Source: an uncultured Roseobacter sp. (GTDB lineage: Bacteria > Pseudomonadota > Alphaproteobacteria > Rhodobacterales > Rhodobacteraceae). Taken from it: DNA of 64,000 nucleotides. The notes below the pieces were generated by a model. The model was not told the DNA's origin and ran no database searches. It saw only the letters and a program-made list of their open reading frames with translations. Positions 9,954 through 19,352 of the stretch are shown here, one piece after another. The first letter of the stretch is position 1, and the number at the start of each line of letters is the position of its first letter. The stretch covers positions 186,001-250,000 of the forward strand of contig NZ_CANMNK010000006.1 in assembly GCF_947499265.1 (NCBI RefSeq), given 5' to 3'. The position numbers were made by a program, and so were the translations under genes.

Positions 9954-11687
9954 ATGGACGATGACCTCAGCATGACCTCCCTTCTGCGCCGTATCGATGC
10001 AATCTGCCGCGACGCGTTTGGCGCCGCCGGGTATGATCCGGCCTCCGGTGAGGTGCGCCTGTCCGACCGGCCCGACCTTGCCGACTTCCAATGCAGCGGT
10101 CTGTTGCGTGTCGCTAAGCAGCACAAACTGAACCCGCAAATCGCGGCGGATGCAGTCATGGGGCATCTGGCGGACAACGATCTTTTTACGGTCGAATTTG
10201 CACGTCCGGGGTTTCTGAATTTCACCGTGTCGGATGCATCTCTCATCGCGCAGGTGGCGCGGGCGCTTGACGATCCAGAAGCCTTCTTGCAGCGCAATGA
10301 AAATCCGCAGCGGTTTTTGCTCGATTATGGCGGGCCGAACCTTGCCAAGGAAATGCACGTGGGGCATCTGCGGTCATGCATTGTGGGGCAAGCATTAAAG
10401 ACGGTGCTGTCTTTTGCCGGTCATCACACGATCAGCGATGTGCATCTTGGCGATTGGGGCCTGCAGATGGGTCAGTTGATCAGCCAGATTGCCGACGAAC
10501 GCCCGCAGTTGTTGCAGGGGGAGGGCACCCTCGCCATGGCGGATCTGCAGGAGTGGTATCCGCGCGCCTCTGCCCGTTCGAAAGACGACACGGCGTTTCG
10601 TGAGCGTGCCAGATCCGCGACCGCCATGTTGCAGGCGGGCAAACCGGAATACGTCGCCCTGTGGCAGAAGGTTGTTGAGACCAGCAATGCAAGCCTGCAG
10701 CGCGATTATGGCCGGTTGGGCGTTTCCTTCGATCAGTGGTATGGCGAAAGCCGGTATCAGGCAGCGCTGGACGGGTTGGTGGCGCGGCTGGTCGAAGAGG
10801 GCAAGGCCGAGCCCAGCGATGGTGCGATTGTGGTTCACCTGCCGGAGGCGGAGAAGCTGCCGCCGCTCATCCTGCGCAACAGCAACGGTGGATACGGCTA
10901 CGGCGCGACGGATCTCGCGACCATCGAGGACCGGATCGAGCAAGATCACCCGGACATTATCCTCTATGTGGTCGATGCCCGCCAAAAGATGCATTTCCGT
11001 CAGGTTTTCGGCGCCGCGGATCAATGCGGTATCCTAGGTGACACGCAGGCGGAACATATTCCTTTCGGGACAGTGAACGGCACCGATGGGAAACCCTTCA
11101 AGACCCGCGCCGGCGGTGTCATGCGGCTGCACGATCTGCTGGAAACGATGAACAGGGCCGCGCGAGACCGGTTGGAGGCGGCCGGTTCGGTCCCGACCGA
11201 AGATCATGCCGTGGTCGCTGAAGACATCGCCGTGGCTGCCATCAAATTCGGCGAACTGTCCCATGACCGTGAAAGCAATTACGTCTTCGACATCGACCAG
11301 TTCCTGCAATTCGAGGGCAAAACCGGCCCCTACATACAATATTCCTGTGTACGGGTCAGAACCTTGCTGGAAAACGCGGCCAAGGACGGCTTGCAACCCG
11401 GGGCGCCAACCATAATGGGCACTGGCGGGCGCGAACTTGTCTTGTGCCTTGATGAATTTGCGGCCCAGCTCAACCGCACGATCGAGGCGCGCAAACCAAG
11501 CTTTCTCGCCAATCACGTCTACAAACTGGCCAATCGCACCAACAGCTTTTATCAGGCCAACCGCGTGCTGTCGGAGGGCGTCGCACCCGCCGCGGCGGCC
11601 TCGCATCTGGCGCTGTTGCGGGTGGCGATGCAGCAGATCGAACTGTGCCTGCGGCTGCTCGGCATTAATGTGCCGAAAGCGATGTAG
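9954..11687 (+). CDS. Arginyl-tRNA synthetase-like protein, complete three-domain architecture
   Basis: Add1-like N-terminus, DYGGPNLAKEMHVGHLRS (HIGH motif), DVHLGDWGLQMGQLI, FGTVNGTDGKPFKTRAGG (KMSKS-equivalent), C-terminal DALR-like anticodon-binding domain. Confidence 0.92.
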   Translation: MDDDLSMTSLLRRIDAICRDAFGAAGYDPASGEVRLSDRPDLADFQCSGLLRVAKQHKLNPQIAADAVMGHLADNDLFTVEFARPGFLNFTVSDASLIAQVARALDDPEAFLQRNENPQRFLLDYGGPNLAKEMHVGHLRSCIVGQALKTVLSFAGHHTISDVHLGDWGLQMGQLISQIADERPQLLQGEGTLAMADLQEWYPRASARSKDDTAFRERARSATAMLQAGKPEYVALWQKVVETSNASLQRDYGRLGVSFDQWYGESRYQAALDGLVARLVEEGKAEPSDGAIVVHLPEAEKLPPLILRNSNGGYGYGATDLATIEDRIEQDHPDIILYVVDARQKMHFRQVFGAADQCGILGDTQAEHIPFGTVNGTDGKPFKTRAGGVMRLHDLLETMNRAARDRLEAAGSVPTEDHAVVAEDIAVAAIKFGELSHDRESNYVFDIDQFLQFEGKTGPYIQYSCVRVRTLLENAAKDGLQPGAPTIMGTGGRELVLCLDEFAAQLNRTIEARKPSFLANHVYKLANRTNSFYQANRVLSEGVAPAAAASHLALLRVAMQQIELCLRLLGINVPKAM

Positions 11688-11848
11688 CGCTCATGAGATA
11701 TTCAATCCTGGCGTGAATCTGCTACCGCTTCATAGCGGTGGCGCGTTTCGTTGACAGGTCTCCATTCCGAATGCTCGACTTCACGGGTGCCGCGCTTAAT
11801 TCTTTGGGCGGCACGCTACACCTGTACCTATCAATATGGAGAGAGTGC

Positions 11849-12001
11849 ATGAAGAAGACTTCAGAACTTAAAACTCTGCTGAAGGAAATGGAGTACCACA
11901 AAACCAGTGTCGTCCATGGTGGCGGCGGTGGCGGTGGCGGCGGCGGTGGAGGTGGCGGCTATAGCCCAACCAATCCCGTTGGCGGCGAAGACGTGGCCTG
12001 A
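11849..12001 (+). CDS. Candidate RiPP precursor peptide with 14 consecutive Gly (MKKTSELKTLLKEMEYHKTSVVHG14YSPTNPVGGEDVA)
   Basis: SD-like GGAGAG upstream of the ATG; charged helical leader-like N-terminus, polyglycine/Tyr-containing C-terminus; immediately upstream of a putative modifying-enzyme operon. Confidence 0.75.
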   Translation: MKKTSELKTLLKEMEYHKTSVVHGGGGGGGGGGGGGGYSPTNPVGGEDVA

Positions 12002-12084
12002 TTTCGATAGGCTGTCGAAAACCTGAAGCCCACGCTTTGGGTTTGAAATCAAGAAGGGCCATTCTTCCGTCCTTCTTGGTTTTT
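12002..12084 (+). terminator. Hairpins followed by T-rich tract between precursor and maturation operon (terminator/attenuator or mRNA stabiliser)
   Basis: TTTCGA-taggctg-TCGAAA near 12003-12020 and AAGAAGG (12051-12057)/CCTTCTT (12071-12077) followed by GGTTTTTAA. Confidence 0.55.
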
Positions 12085-12122
12085 AATCAATGAGTTAATT
12101 CACCCTCCGAAGGGGTCGATAT

Positions 12123-13391
12123 ATGAGTGTCCTGACGCATATTGATGATGCGGCTGCCGCAGATTTGCGGGATGTCGAAACTGATTTCGGGCCGATTCTC
12201 AATTTCAGAAACCATGTCTTCGAAGAGGAAATGTCACTCTTGAAGGGCGCGCGGTTCATCTGGACAGCAGATGATACTTGCCCTGATCAAGTGCCGCTCA
12301 ACCAGCTGGCGGTCATTTCCAAGGGCATGCTGGCGCCCAACACGGTCTGTAAACCGACGGTTTCTCAGGCCAGGCGCCACGTGCTGCGACCGACCGATTA
12401 TGGGCGTGCGGCGATCGTCAATATCGATTGTGCAAACCCACCAGAAGCATGGGATTTTCACAATCATAGGTTGATCGACATCAAGGGTGTAGGTGTCCTT
12501 CCGGACAGGCGTGCCAGCCGTGCGCGGCATGCTTCCGGGGTGCTGCGTCTGGACGAGGCCGTGTTGGAAGTGCTGGTGTCCGAGTATCTGCACCGGGTCG
12601 CGCAGAAGCGTGATCTGGGCTTTGCTCCCAATCGGCCTTTGGCGGTTCTGGATGCCGGTTTCAAGACCCGAAGTCTGGCGGAACTGCGCGGCAAGCCGAT
12701 GACCACTGCCACGCTGTTGGCGCGCCCTCTGTGCAAACGCCCCAAACAGGATCTGCCCTTCATCGAAGACACCGACCATGTGGCCGAACTTCTGCAGGTC
12801 GAGCTGTCATTGATCGGCGTTGGTCTCACAACCATGAGCTATATGTCCTATGCACTCGAACGCGTCGCCCCTGACGCCATCATCACGCGTGTGATGGGCA
12901 AACCGCGCCTGCGGCGCCGCGACGAAGTGCCGAACTTCGCCTTTCTTGAAAAGCTGCTGGACGGTCGGAAGAGACGGTTGTTCCGATATCCCAATGTCCA
13001 GACCGGACGCGCGCGTGACACCGATGCGGTCATGCTGATCGATCTGGGTGGCATTGATCTGGCGATTGAAGATGACATGCAATGGCTGCTGCGCGCCCAT
13101 CACTGCGAATTCCAGATTGCCACGCTGAACCAGGACGTTCTGCGCAATGCGCTTGCGGCCAGCGCACCAGCGCGTGCCGCATTGACGGCAGTCACCCGCG
13201 AGATGGCGGAGCAGCACCGGACAGATCTGCGCCGGTTAGGCTGCCGCTTTGCACCAAATTGGGGCGGAGAGCTGGAGTTGATCTCTGCCGGGATCGCTTA
13301 TGGGTATGACACGACCGGAGGCTCCATCGGGGCCGTGATCGAGGCCACCGCGGAACGCATGGCGCAGGCCGTTAGGCCGCATCTTTCTTGA
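12123..13391 (+). CDS. Unassigned putative peptide-maturation protein; SelO-like pseudokinase fold suspected
   Basis: Segment RLIDIKGVGVLPDRRASRARHASGVLRLDEAVLEVLVSEYLH resembles the SelO segment xLKGxGxTPYSRxxDGRAVLRSSIREFLxSEAMH; also AVLDAGF and MLIDLGGIDLAIEDD. Confidence 0.4.
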   Translation: MSVLTHIDDAAAADLRDVETDFGPILNFRNHVFEEEMSLLKGARFIWTADDTCPDQVPLNQLAVISKGMLAPNTVCKPTVSQARRHVLRPTDYGRAAIVNIDCANPPEAWDFHNHRLIDIKGVGVLPDRRASRARHASGVLRLDEAVLEVLVSEYLHRVAQKRDLGFAPNRPLAVLDAGFKTRSLAELRGKPMTTATLLARPLCKRPKQDLPFIEDTDHVAELLQVELSLIGVGLTTMSYMSYALERVAPDAIITRVMGKPRLRRRDEVPNFAFLEKLLDGRKRRLFRYPNVQTGRARDTDAVMLIDLGGIDLAIEDDMQWLLRAHHCEFQIATLNQDVLRNALAASAPARAALTAVTREMAEQHRTDLRRLGCRFAPNWGGELELISAGIAYGYDTTGGSIGAVIEATAERMAQAVRPHLS

Positions 13392-13473
13392 GAAGACAGA
13401 AATTCCGACAGAGCGCAGGTCGCCCGGCCCGCCTCTCACAAAAGACAACTGACCAGATCTGGGAGAGACATAC

Positions 13474-15459
13474 GTGAAAGACGCAAATGATATTCCCGTC
13501 CTTGGCCATCACATGCAAAGCGGCCATTGGTTCGACACCCTCAGTGGCACCATCATGCGCGATGCCCTTATCCGGGACGATCTGCCAGACCCGCCGGAAA
13601 CCTTGCCCTATAAAGAGACCTTTCCGCAGTTGCAGCTGTCACTGACCTATGCTTGCAATATGGAGTGCAGCTACTGCTCTTTCAGGGCGCGGATGAATGC
13701 CGATGGCCGTCCGCTGAACATGAAGAAAAGCACGGCACTTGATGCTGTCGACTTCTTCGTCGAGGAAATCGCGGGGAAGACCCGACATGCCCGGATCGAT
13801 TTCGGTCTGACCGGCGAGACTTTTCTGCGTCACAAGATACACGCGGACCTGAGGGAGAAAATTCGCGCGCGCACCGCGCCTCTGCCTCTGCGGTCTGTCA
13901 GCGTCGGCCCCAACACCACCAATGGCACCCTGTCGGATGATATCGGCCTGGAGGCGGCAATGGGCCCGCCGCAGGACATCAGCTGTGATGGCCCGCGTGA
14001 GGTACATGACGCGGTACGCCCATATGTGGACGGTCGGGGCACCTATGATGAACTGGTGCCGCTCATCGACAAGGTGCTGGCACGGCATCCCGATATCGGG
14101 GCAACGGCGGTGATCACACACCGCTGTACCGATATCACGCTGGTTTTCCGACACCTCTATGACGAGCTTGGCTTTCGGTCGATCTACATCAAGCCGGTCA
14201 ATCTGCCGCCTGACGATCCGGACGGGCTGAACCCTGAAACAGTCGATGATTTTTGCCGGGGGTACACGGATTTTGTTGACTTTCTGCTGGCCGCTCCGAC
14301 GGAGGACCGACTGCGCTACCTCGCCGCGCTCAATGGCGAGGACTTCTTCATGCGCTTCTTCCTCCGGGTCGTGAACCGGACGCGTAACATCTATCGCTGT
14401 GGCGCGGGCAAGAGCGGTGCCTATGTCGATACCGACGGCAATCTCTTTCCCTGCGCCCATTTCATCGGAAAGAAAGGCCATGAGATCGGCACCGTCCAAG
14501 ATGGGTTTGATGAAGAGAAAAGAGATGCCTACCGTGCGCTGACGGTCGATTCCCGCGAGCCCTGCCGGTCATGCTGGGCGAAATATGTCTGCGGCGGCGG
14601 GTGCTATTATCAGGCCGTTCTGGCCAATGGCGCGATTGACGCGCCGGACGCGGCAAAATGCCAGCTGATCCGCCATCTGGTGAGCGAGGCCCTGCGGCTT
14701 TACGAGCATCTGGCCATCAAAGCGCCGGATACGCTGGCGGCGCTGGATATCCCCTTTCACCTGCCGGTCGAACGGCTGTCCGTTTCCGAGCATGATCTCT
14801 ACCATCCCGCCGCGCGACTGCGTCCTGCTACAGGCGAGACAAACCTGATGACACGCCACCACCTGCGCGGCGCGCTCGCGGGTCAGGATGAAGCGCTGAA
14901 CCTGCGGTTTGCTCAGAAAGACGGTCGGTTGGACCTGCAATTCGACGCTGCAGGAGCAGGGCAACTGGATCAGATCGAGATTTGGGTGGTCGATCTGGCG
15001 AATGATCCTGTGCTGATGGCTGATCTGCCCGCCTTCTCCCGCGATGTTTTCGGCCGCAGACTGTTTTGGTCGGGGGGTGATCAGTTTCGGCTAACAAAAC
15101 CACCTATGGACGGGGCGTTCCGGGCCGTTCCCTATGCCGAGCCGGCCGAGATACCGGTGGCGGCGGAAAGCGTCAGGCCACTGGGACCTTGGGCGGTATC
15201 GCTTGATCTGCCCGCCTTGTTGGATGGGGCAGAGGGCACCATCGGTCTGAACATGACATGTCACTTGAAGGATGGCCGCACGGTAGATCTCATTCGCGCA
15301 GAACCCTTCGCGGTACTGGACGGGCTGCGGGACGGACCCCTGGCGCTGGAGGCTCCCCTTTGGCGATTGCCACAGGATCGTGAAACGTTGAACGCCAGCC
15401 CCTATGTGGACATGGTTTCGCTCACGGAATGGCGCGGCCTGCAGCAAAACGTTTGTTAG
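13474..15459 (+). CDS. Radical SAM/SPASM peptide-maturase-like protein with additional C-terminal domain
   Basis: CNMECSYC (CX3CX2C) cluster motif; SPASM region YRCGAGKSGAYVDTDGNLFPCAHF...CRSCWAKYVCGGGC. Confidence 0.9.
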   Translation: MKDANDIPVLGHHMQSGHWFDTLSGTIMRDALIRDDLPDPPETLPYKETFPQLQLSLTYACNMECSYCSFRARMNADGRPLNMKKSTALDAVDFFVEEIAGKTRHARIDFGLTGETFLRHKIHADLREKIRARTAPLPLRSVSVGPNTTNGTLSDDIGLEAAMGPPQDISCDGPREVHDAVRPYVDGRGTYDELVPLIDKVLARHPDIGATAVITHRCTDITLVFRHLYDELGFRSIYIKPVNLPPDDPDGLNPETVDDFCRGYTDFVDFLLAAPTEDRLRYLAALNGEDFFMRFFLRVVNRTRNIYRCGAGKSGAYVDTDGNLFPCAHFIGKKGHEIGTVQDGFDEEKRDAYRALTVDSREPCRSCWAKYVCGGGCYYQAVLANGAIDAPDAAKCQLIRHLVSEALRLYEHLAIKAPDTLAALDIPFHLPVERLSVSEHDLYHPAARLRPATGETNLMTRHHLRGALAGQDEALNLRFAQKDGRLDLQFDAAGAGQLDQIEIWVVDLANDPVLMADLPAFSRDVFGRRLFWSGGDQFRLTKPPMDGAFRAVPYAEPAEIPVAAESVRPLGPWAVSLDLPALLDGAEGTIGLNMTCHLKDGRTVDLIRAEPFAVLDGLRDGPLALEAPLWRLPQDRETLNASPYVDMVSLTEWRGLQQNVC

Positions 15460-15467
15460 GGCGCGGG

Positions 15468-16682
15468 ATGCGTATCCTGATCGTCTCACATCGATTTCCG
15501 CGCCATTCCATCGGGGGGACGGAGATACTCGCCAACGACACGGCCTGCGCATTGCAGCATCGGGGGCACCAGGTCGTGTGGCTTGCAGCAGGCCCCGATG
15601 CCACCTGCGCCCCGTCGCGGCGGCACCGCCCCGATGGGATCGAGGAATGGGAAATACCGGCTGAAAACACGCCCGGCTACCCGCTGGACTGGCGCCGGAT
15701 GGAGGCCGTGCAAAAAGACCGTGCCGCACGTTGCCTGCAAGAATTTGGCGACGGTCGCAGCTTTGACGCGGTGCATCTGTTTCACTTCGCGCGGATCGGC
15801 CTGCGGTTTCTGGAGCTGGAGGCATTGGCGCAGGTGCCGCTGTTTGTGACGCTGACGGATTACACCGCGGTCTGTCCGGACTATCAGCTGCGCAATCAAG
15901 TGACGGGTGAGATCTGCAGCGGCGATGTTGCGCCACAGACCTGCCTCGCCTGCATCGGGTCCAGAGATAAAACCACCGCCGCAGAACGCCAGATTGTCGA
16001 CTGGCGTCAGCGCAATATCGGGGTCCTGTCAAAGAGACCTGCGGGCATCTACGTGCAGACACCGCATCAAAGGCGGATTCTGGAGGGGTTTTCCGTCCCG
16101 CCCCGCGCATTTCGGCAAGACCGCGCCGCGTATCATGTCGAACCGGATTGGCATGATGACGGCCCACGCCCGGATGGTAACTATACCTTTGGCTACATCG
16201 GCCGGGCTTCCGAAGAGAAAGGCATTGGCGTTGCGCAGGCCGCATTCCGTGCGCTTTTTCAGACAGATACGGGGTGTCGTTTGCGCCTGATCACAGATCG
16301 CAATGCCCCGGACACCGCCGACAAGGAGTGTGCAGGGATCGACTGGCGAGGGCCGGTGCCGCATGACCAGATCGGGCGAGAGCTGCGCGGGATGGATTGC
16401 CTGCTGATCCCCAGTCTCTGGCTCGAAAATCACCCCACCATCCTGACCTATGCGCTGGAGGCCGGGCTTCAGGTCATTTGTTCCGAGGTGGCCTCGCTCA
16501 CGCATCTGCGCGGCCTCGCAAACCTGCATTTCGCAGCACCTGGTGATGTGGCCGCGTGGCGCGATTGCATGACCCGGGTCCGCGATCAGCATCCGCAGCG
16601 CCGCGCCACGCCGTCTGGGCTGCCCGCTTTCAAGACCCTCATCACCGACATCGAAACCGCTTACCGGAAGGCATCAATATGA
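15468..16682 (+). CDS. Glycosyltransferase (GT-B, group 1/GT4-like)
   Basis: MRILIVSHRFPRHSIGGTEILANDTACALQHRGHQV; GYIGRASEEKGIGVAQAAFRAL; PSLWLENHPTILTYALEAGLQVICSEV. Confidence 0.85.
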   Translation: MRILIVSHRFPRHSIGGTEILANDTACALQHRGHQVVWLAAGPDATCAPSRRHRPDGIEEWEIPAENTPGYPLDWRRMEAVQKDRAARCLQEFGDGRSFDAVHLFHFARIGLRFLELEALAQVPLFVTLTDYTAVCPDYQLRNQVTGEICSGDVAPQTCLACIGSRDKTTAAERQIVDWRQRNIGVLSKRPAGIYVQTPHQRRILEGFSVPPRAFRQDRAAYHVEPDWHDDGPRPDGNYTFGYIGRASEEKGIGVAQAAFRALFQTDTGCRLRLITDRNAPDTADKECAGIDWRGPVPHDQIGRELRGMDCLLIPSLWLENHPTILTYALEAGLQVICSEVASLTHLRGLANLHFAAPGDVAAWRDCMTRVRDQHPQRRATPSGLPAFKTLITDIETAYRKASI

Positions 16683-17713
16683 ACCAGATCAAGCCAGTCG
16701 CTCATCCGCGTGATTTCATCGTCCCCAACGAGCTGGACCGCTATGGCATTACACCGGGTCAGGCGAACGATCTGACGTATCTGCAGGTGGAACTGACCGA
16801 CAAGTGCAACCTGACCTGTGCCAGTTGCCCCCGGGCCGTTACCCCGTCCAGCCGGGATATTCTGAGCGTGGCCCAGTTTCAGGACATTCTGACCTCCACC
16901 CCCAGCATCCGGCAGGTCTCCTTCGTCGGTAGCGGCGAGGCCTTCATGCTGAAAAATTTCGCAGACTATGTCGCGACCTGCACGACGCGGGACATTTTTT
17001 CATCAGTCAACACAAATGGCGTGCTGATCCAGCACCGCCTGCAGGAAGCGGTGGACGCGGGCCTGGGCAAGGTGGCGATCAGCGTCGATGCGGCGGACGA
17101 GTTGTTGATGCAGATCCGCTCCGGCCTGACGCGGGAGAAGTTGGAGGAGGCGATGCGGCTTGCCGCACAGATCGTCGAAGGCACACCCACGCGCCTCTCC
17201 GCTGCGGTGACCCTGGGCAAGGGCAATCTGCATCAGTTCGCGCAGACCATGCAGTTTATCGCGGAAACCTCGATCAGAGAGGTGACGGTAGAGAGCATGC
17301 ATCACTGGGCGGATGACAAGTCGCTGAACGATCAATCCCTGTTCCACGGCGATCCTGAAAAGACCATTGCGCTGATCGAGGATGGCCTGACCGTGGCTCA
17401 ACACCTTGGGCTCGATGTTGAAATCTTTGACTACACCAGAATTGGTGATCCGAAAATGCAGCGGCCCATGCATTGCGCCTGGCCGTGGGATGCAACCTTT
17501 GTCACCTGCAAAGGGGAGGTGACCCCCTGTTGCATCAACCTCGAAGCTTCCGACAGCAACCGGCTGGGGCGGTTGTCTGACGCATCTCTGCCTGAAATCT
17601 GGCAGGGCGAGACCTATCAGCGGTTCAGGCGGGACAGTTTCGAAGGCCGCGACTGGTCTTTCTGCTCCGACTGCGTGTACCGGATGGAGTTCGGAGTGCC
17701 GTTTCATGAATGA
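16679..17713 (+). CDS. Radical SAM/SPASM protein (second)
   Basis: CNLTCASC (CX3CX2C); SVDAADELLMQIRSG; C-terminal CKGEVTPCCINL...FCSDC; ATGA overlap with the glycosyltransferase stop. Confidence 0.88.
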   Translation: MNQIKPVAHPRDFIVPNELDRYGITPGQANDLTYLQVELTDKCNLTCASCPRAVTPSSRDILSVAQFQDILTSTPSIRQVSFVGSGEAFMLKNFADYVATCTTRDIFSSVNTNGVLIQHRLQEAVDAGLGKVAISVDAADELLMQIRSGLTREKLEEAMRLAAQIVEGTPTRLSAAVTLGKGNLHQFAQTMQFIAETSIREVTVESMHHWADDKSLNDQSLFHGDPEKTIALIEDGLTVAQHLGLDVEIFDYTRIGDPKMQRPMHCAWPWDATFVTCKGEVTPCCINLEASDSNRLGRLSDASLPEIWQGETYQRFRRDSFEGRDWSFCSDCVYRMEFGVPFHE

Positions 17714-19352
17714 TCTGGATCAAGCGGTACTCTACGGCACGCCCACCGAGAGCCAGGAGGCGTTTCTGACCCGCGCGCTGGAACTGGGAATGGCCTTCAT
17801 CGAAGGCCGCGCGCGCGGCGGCAAGGTGCTTGAATATCAGAACGAAGATGCGATGCGCCAATATCTTGCACAGCCCTTGCCCCGGCAGGGGATGTCGCTG
17901 GACGGGCTGATGGCAGAACTGGAAACCAACGTGGTGCGGACGTCGGTCGCCCAAAGCGATCTGCGGTATCTGGCCTTTCCCGATACCGGAAATGCGGTTG
18001 CGGGTCTTGGCGCCGATATCCTCTGCACCTTCTTGAACCAGAACCTCATCGCCTATGATCGCAGTGCGCCCTCGGGCATGTTCATCGAAATGGAGCTGAT
18101 CCAGTGGTTGCGTGAGCTGGTCGGGTTTTCCCACCTCCCCATCGATATGCCGAACCTGAGCCTGGCTGATGTGGGCGGGCTTTGGACCTCAGGTGGCAAT
18201 ATGTCGAACCATGTGGCCGTGCTTGTGGCGCTGCATGCGAAGTTTCCGCAGATCAAGCAGCACGGCCTGCGCAGCCTGCGCAAAAAGCCGGTGATCATTC
18301 TGGCCAAGGGGATCGAGCATTTCTCGTTTTCCAGTGCGGCCCTGTCTTTGGGGCTGGGTCAGGACAGTCTGGTCTGGACGCAAGCCAATAGCGATTACAC
18401 CACCGACCCCGACGCCCTGCAGCAGACCATTGCCGAGCTTGACGACGACTGCGAGCCCTTCATGGTCGTCAGCGTCGCAGGAAACTGCCGGACGACCGGC
18501 CTGGACGACATTAGTGCGATGCGGCGGATTTGCGATGACAATGATCTCTGGCTGCATGTGGATGCCTGTCACGGTGGAAACCTGTTGTTTTCTAGCAAGA
18601 TGCGCACCCGGCTCAGCGGGATCGAGCATGCGCAATCGGTCTCGCTCGATCCACACAAGGGGCTGTTTGTCGGATACCCCTGCAGTTATGTCTTGTTCAA
18701 GGACCCCGCCGCGCTGGAGTTCATTTGCCGCTATCCGGACAAGTTTCGCGATCCGTCCTGTCTGGATCTGGGGCTGATCATGCCCTTCTATGGCTCGCGC
18801 GGCTTTCATTCCCTGAAACTCTGGGCGCTGATCAAACATCTGGGAGTAGAGGGTATCGGCGCGCTTGTCGAAAGGCGGCAGGCGCTGAACGACCGGTTGG
18901 TGCGGCGCCTGAACAAATGCGGCTGGTTTCAATTGCTCAATGACGGCAGTTTTTACCGGACGGCTTTCGTTTTTTACCCGCAGGATGTGCGGCGGTGCGT
19001 GGAAGCGGACGGCATGCATGTGACCGCCGCCGACACGATCCGGGCGTTGATCAACAAATACACCCAGATCGTGTCAGACCAGCTCTACCAGAGCGGAGAG
19101 GTTGTCTTTGATGCCTTTTCGCTGGGGGATCTGGACAATCGTCTGAACCTGGGTACGGCGGATAAATACGTGGCGATGGCCATGGCGGTTGGTCATCCTT
19201 CGATCCCCGTGACCAAGGAGAATGCCATCTTTGACACCGTTGACCGGATCGTCGCGCCGGTTGCTCAGGACATGATGCAGGAGCTTTTCCGGTTGGCACC
19301 GCGTGAGGCCTGCAACGCACCTGTTTCATCGAAAGGACCCGCGGGATGGTAA
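17706..19352 (+). CDS. PLP-dependent group II decarboxylase-like protein
   Basis: TSGGNMSNHVAVLVAL, WLHVDACHGGNLLFS, SLDPHKGLFVGYPCS (PLP Lys); overlaps the upstream stop. Confidence 0.88.
   Translation: MNDLDQAVLYGTPTESQEAFLTRALELGMAFIEGRARGGKVLEYQNEDAMRQYLAQPLPRQGMSLDGLMAELETNVVRTSVAQSDLRYLAFPDTGNAVAGLGADILCTFLNQNLIAYDRSAPSGMFIEMELIQWLRELVGFSHLPIDMPNLSLADVGGLWTSGGNMSNHVAVLVALHAKFPQIKQHGLRSLRKKPVIILAKGIEHFSFSSAALSLGLGQDSLVWTQANSDYTTDPDALQQTIAELDDDCEPFMVVSVAGNCRTTGLDDISAMRRICDDNDLWLHVDACHGGNLLFSSKMRTRLSGIEHAQSVSLDPHKGLFVGYPCSYVLFKDPAALEFICRYPDKFRDPSCLDLGLIMPFYGSRGFHSLKLWALIKHLGVEGIGALVERRQALNDRLVRRLNKCGWFQLLNDGSFYRTAFVFYPQDVRRCVEADGMHVTAADTIRALINKYTQIVSDQLYQSGEVVFDAFSLGDLDNRLNLGTADKYVAMAMAVGHPSIPVTKENAIFDTVDRIVAPVAQDMMQELFRLAPREACNAPVSSKGPAGW

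Noticed and set aside
9954-11687. Treating the ArgRS as an ordinary housekeeping argS
   Set aside because: Not excluded, but the location between a kinase/NTase gene and the precursor, and the presence of a second ArgRS-like paralog in the same locus, make a pathway role more likely; a genome-wide argS count would decide.
11751-11780. sigma70-like promoter (TTGACA at 11751) for the precursor
   Set aside because: A -35-like hexamer is present but no convincing -10 at suitable spacing; not called.
11849-12001. Polyglycine ORF as a mere low-complexity or sequencing artefact
   Set aside because: Codons are mixed (GGT/GGC/GGA), an SD-like sequence and ATG are present, and the ORF sits in the expected precursor position.
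15091-16245. 384-aa minus-strand ORF
   Set aside because: Antisense shadow of the radical SAM C-terminus and glycosyltransferase; no recognisable motif.
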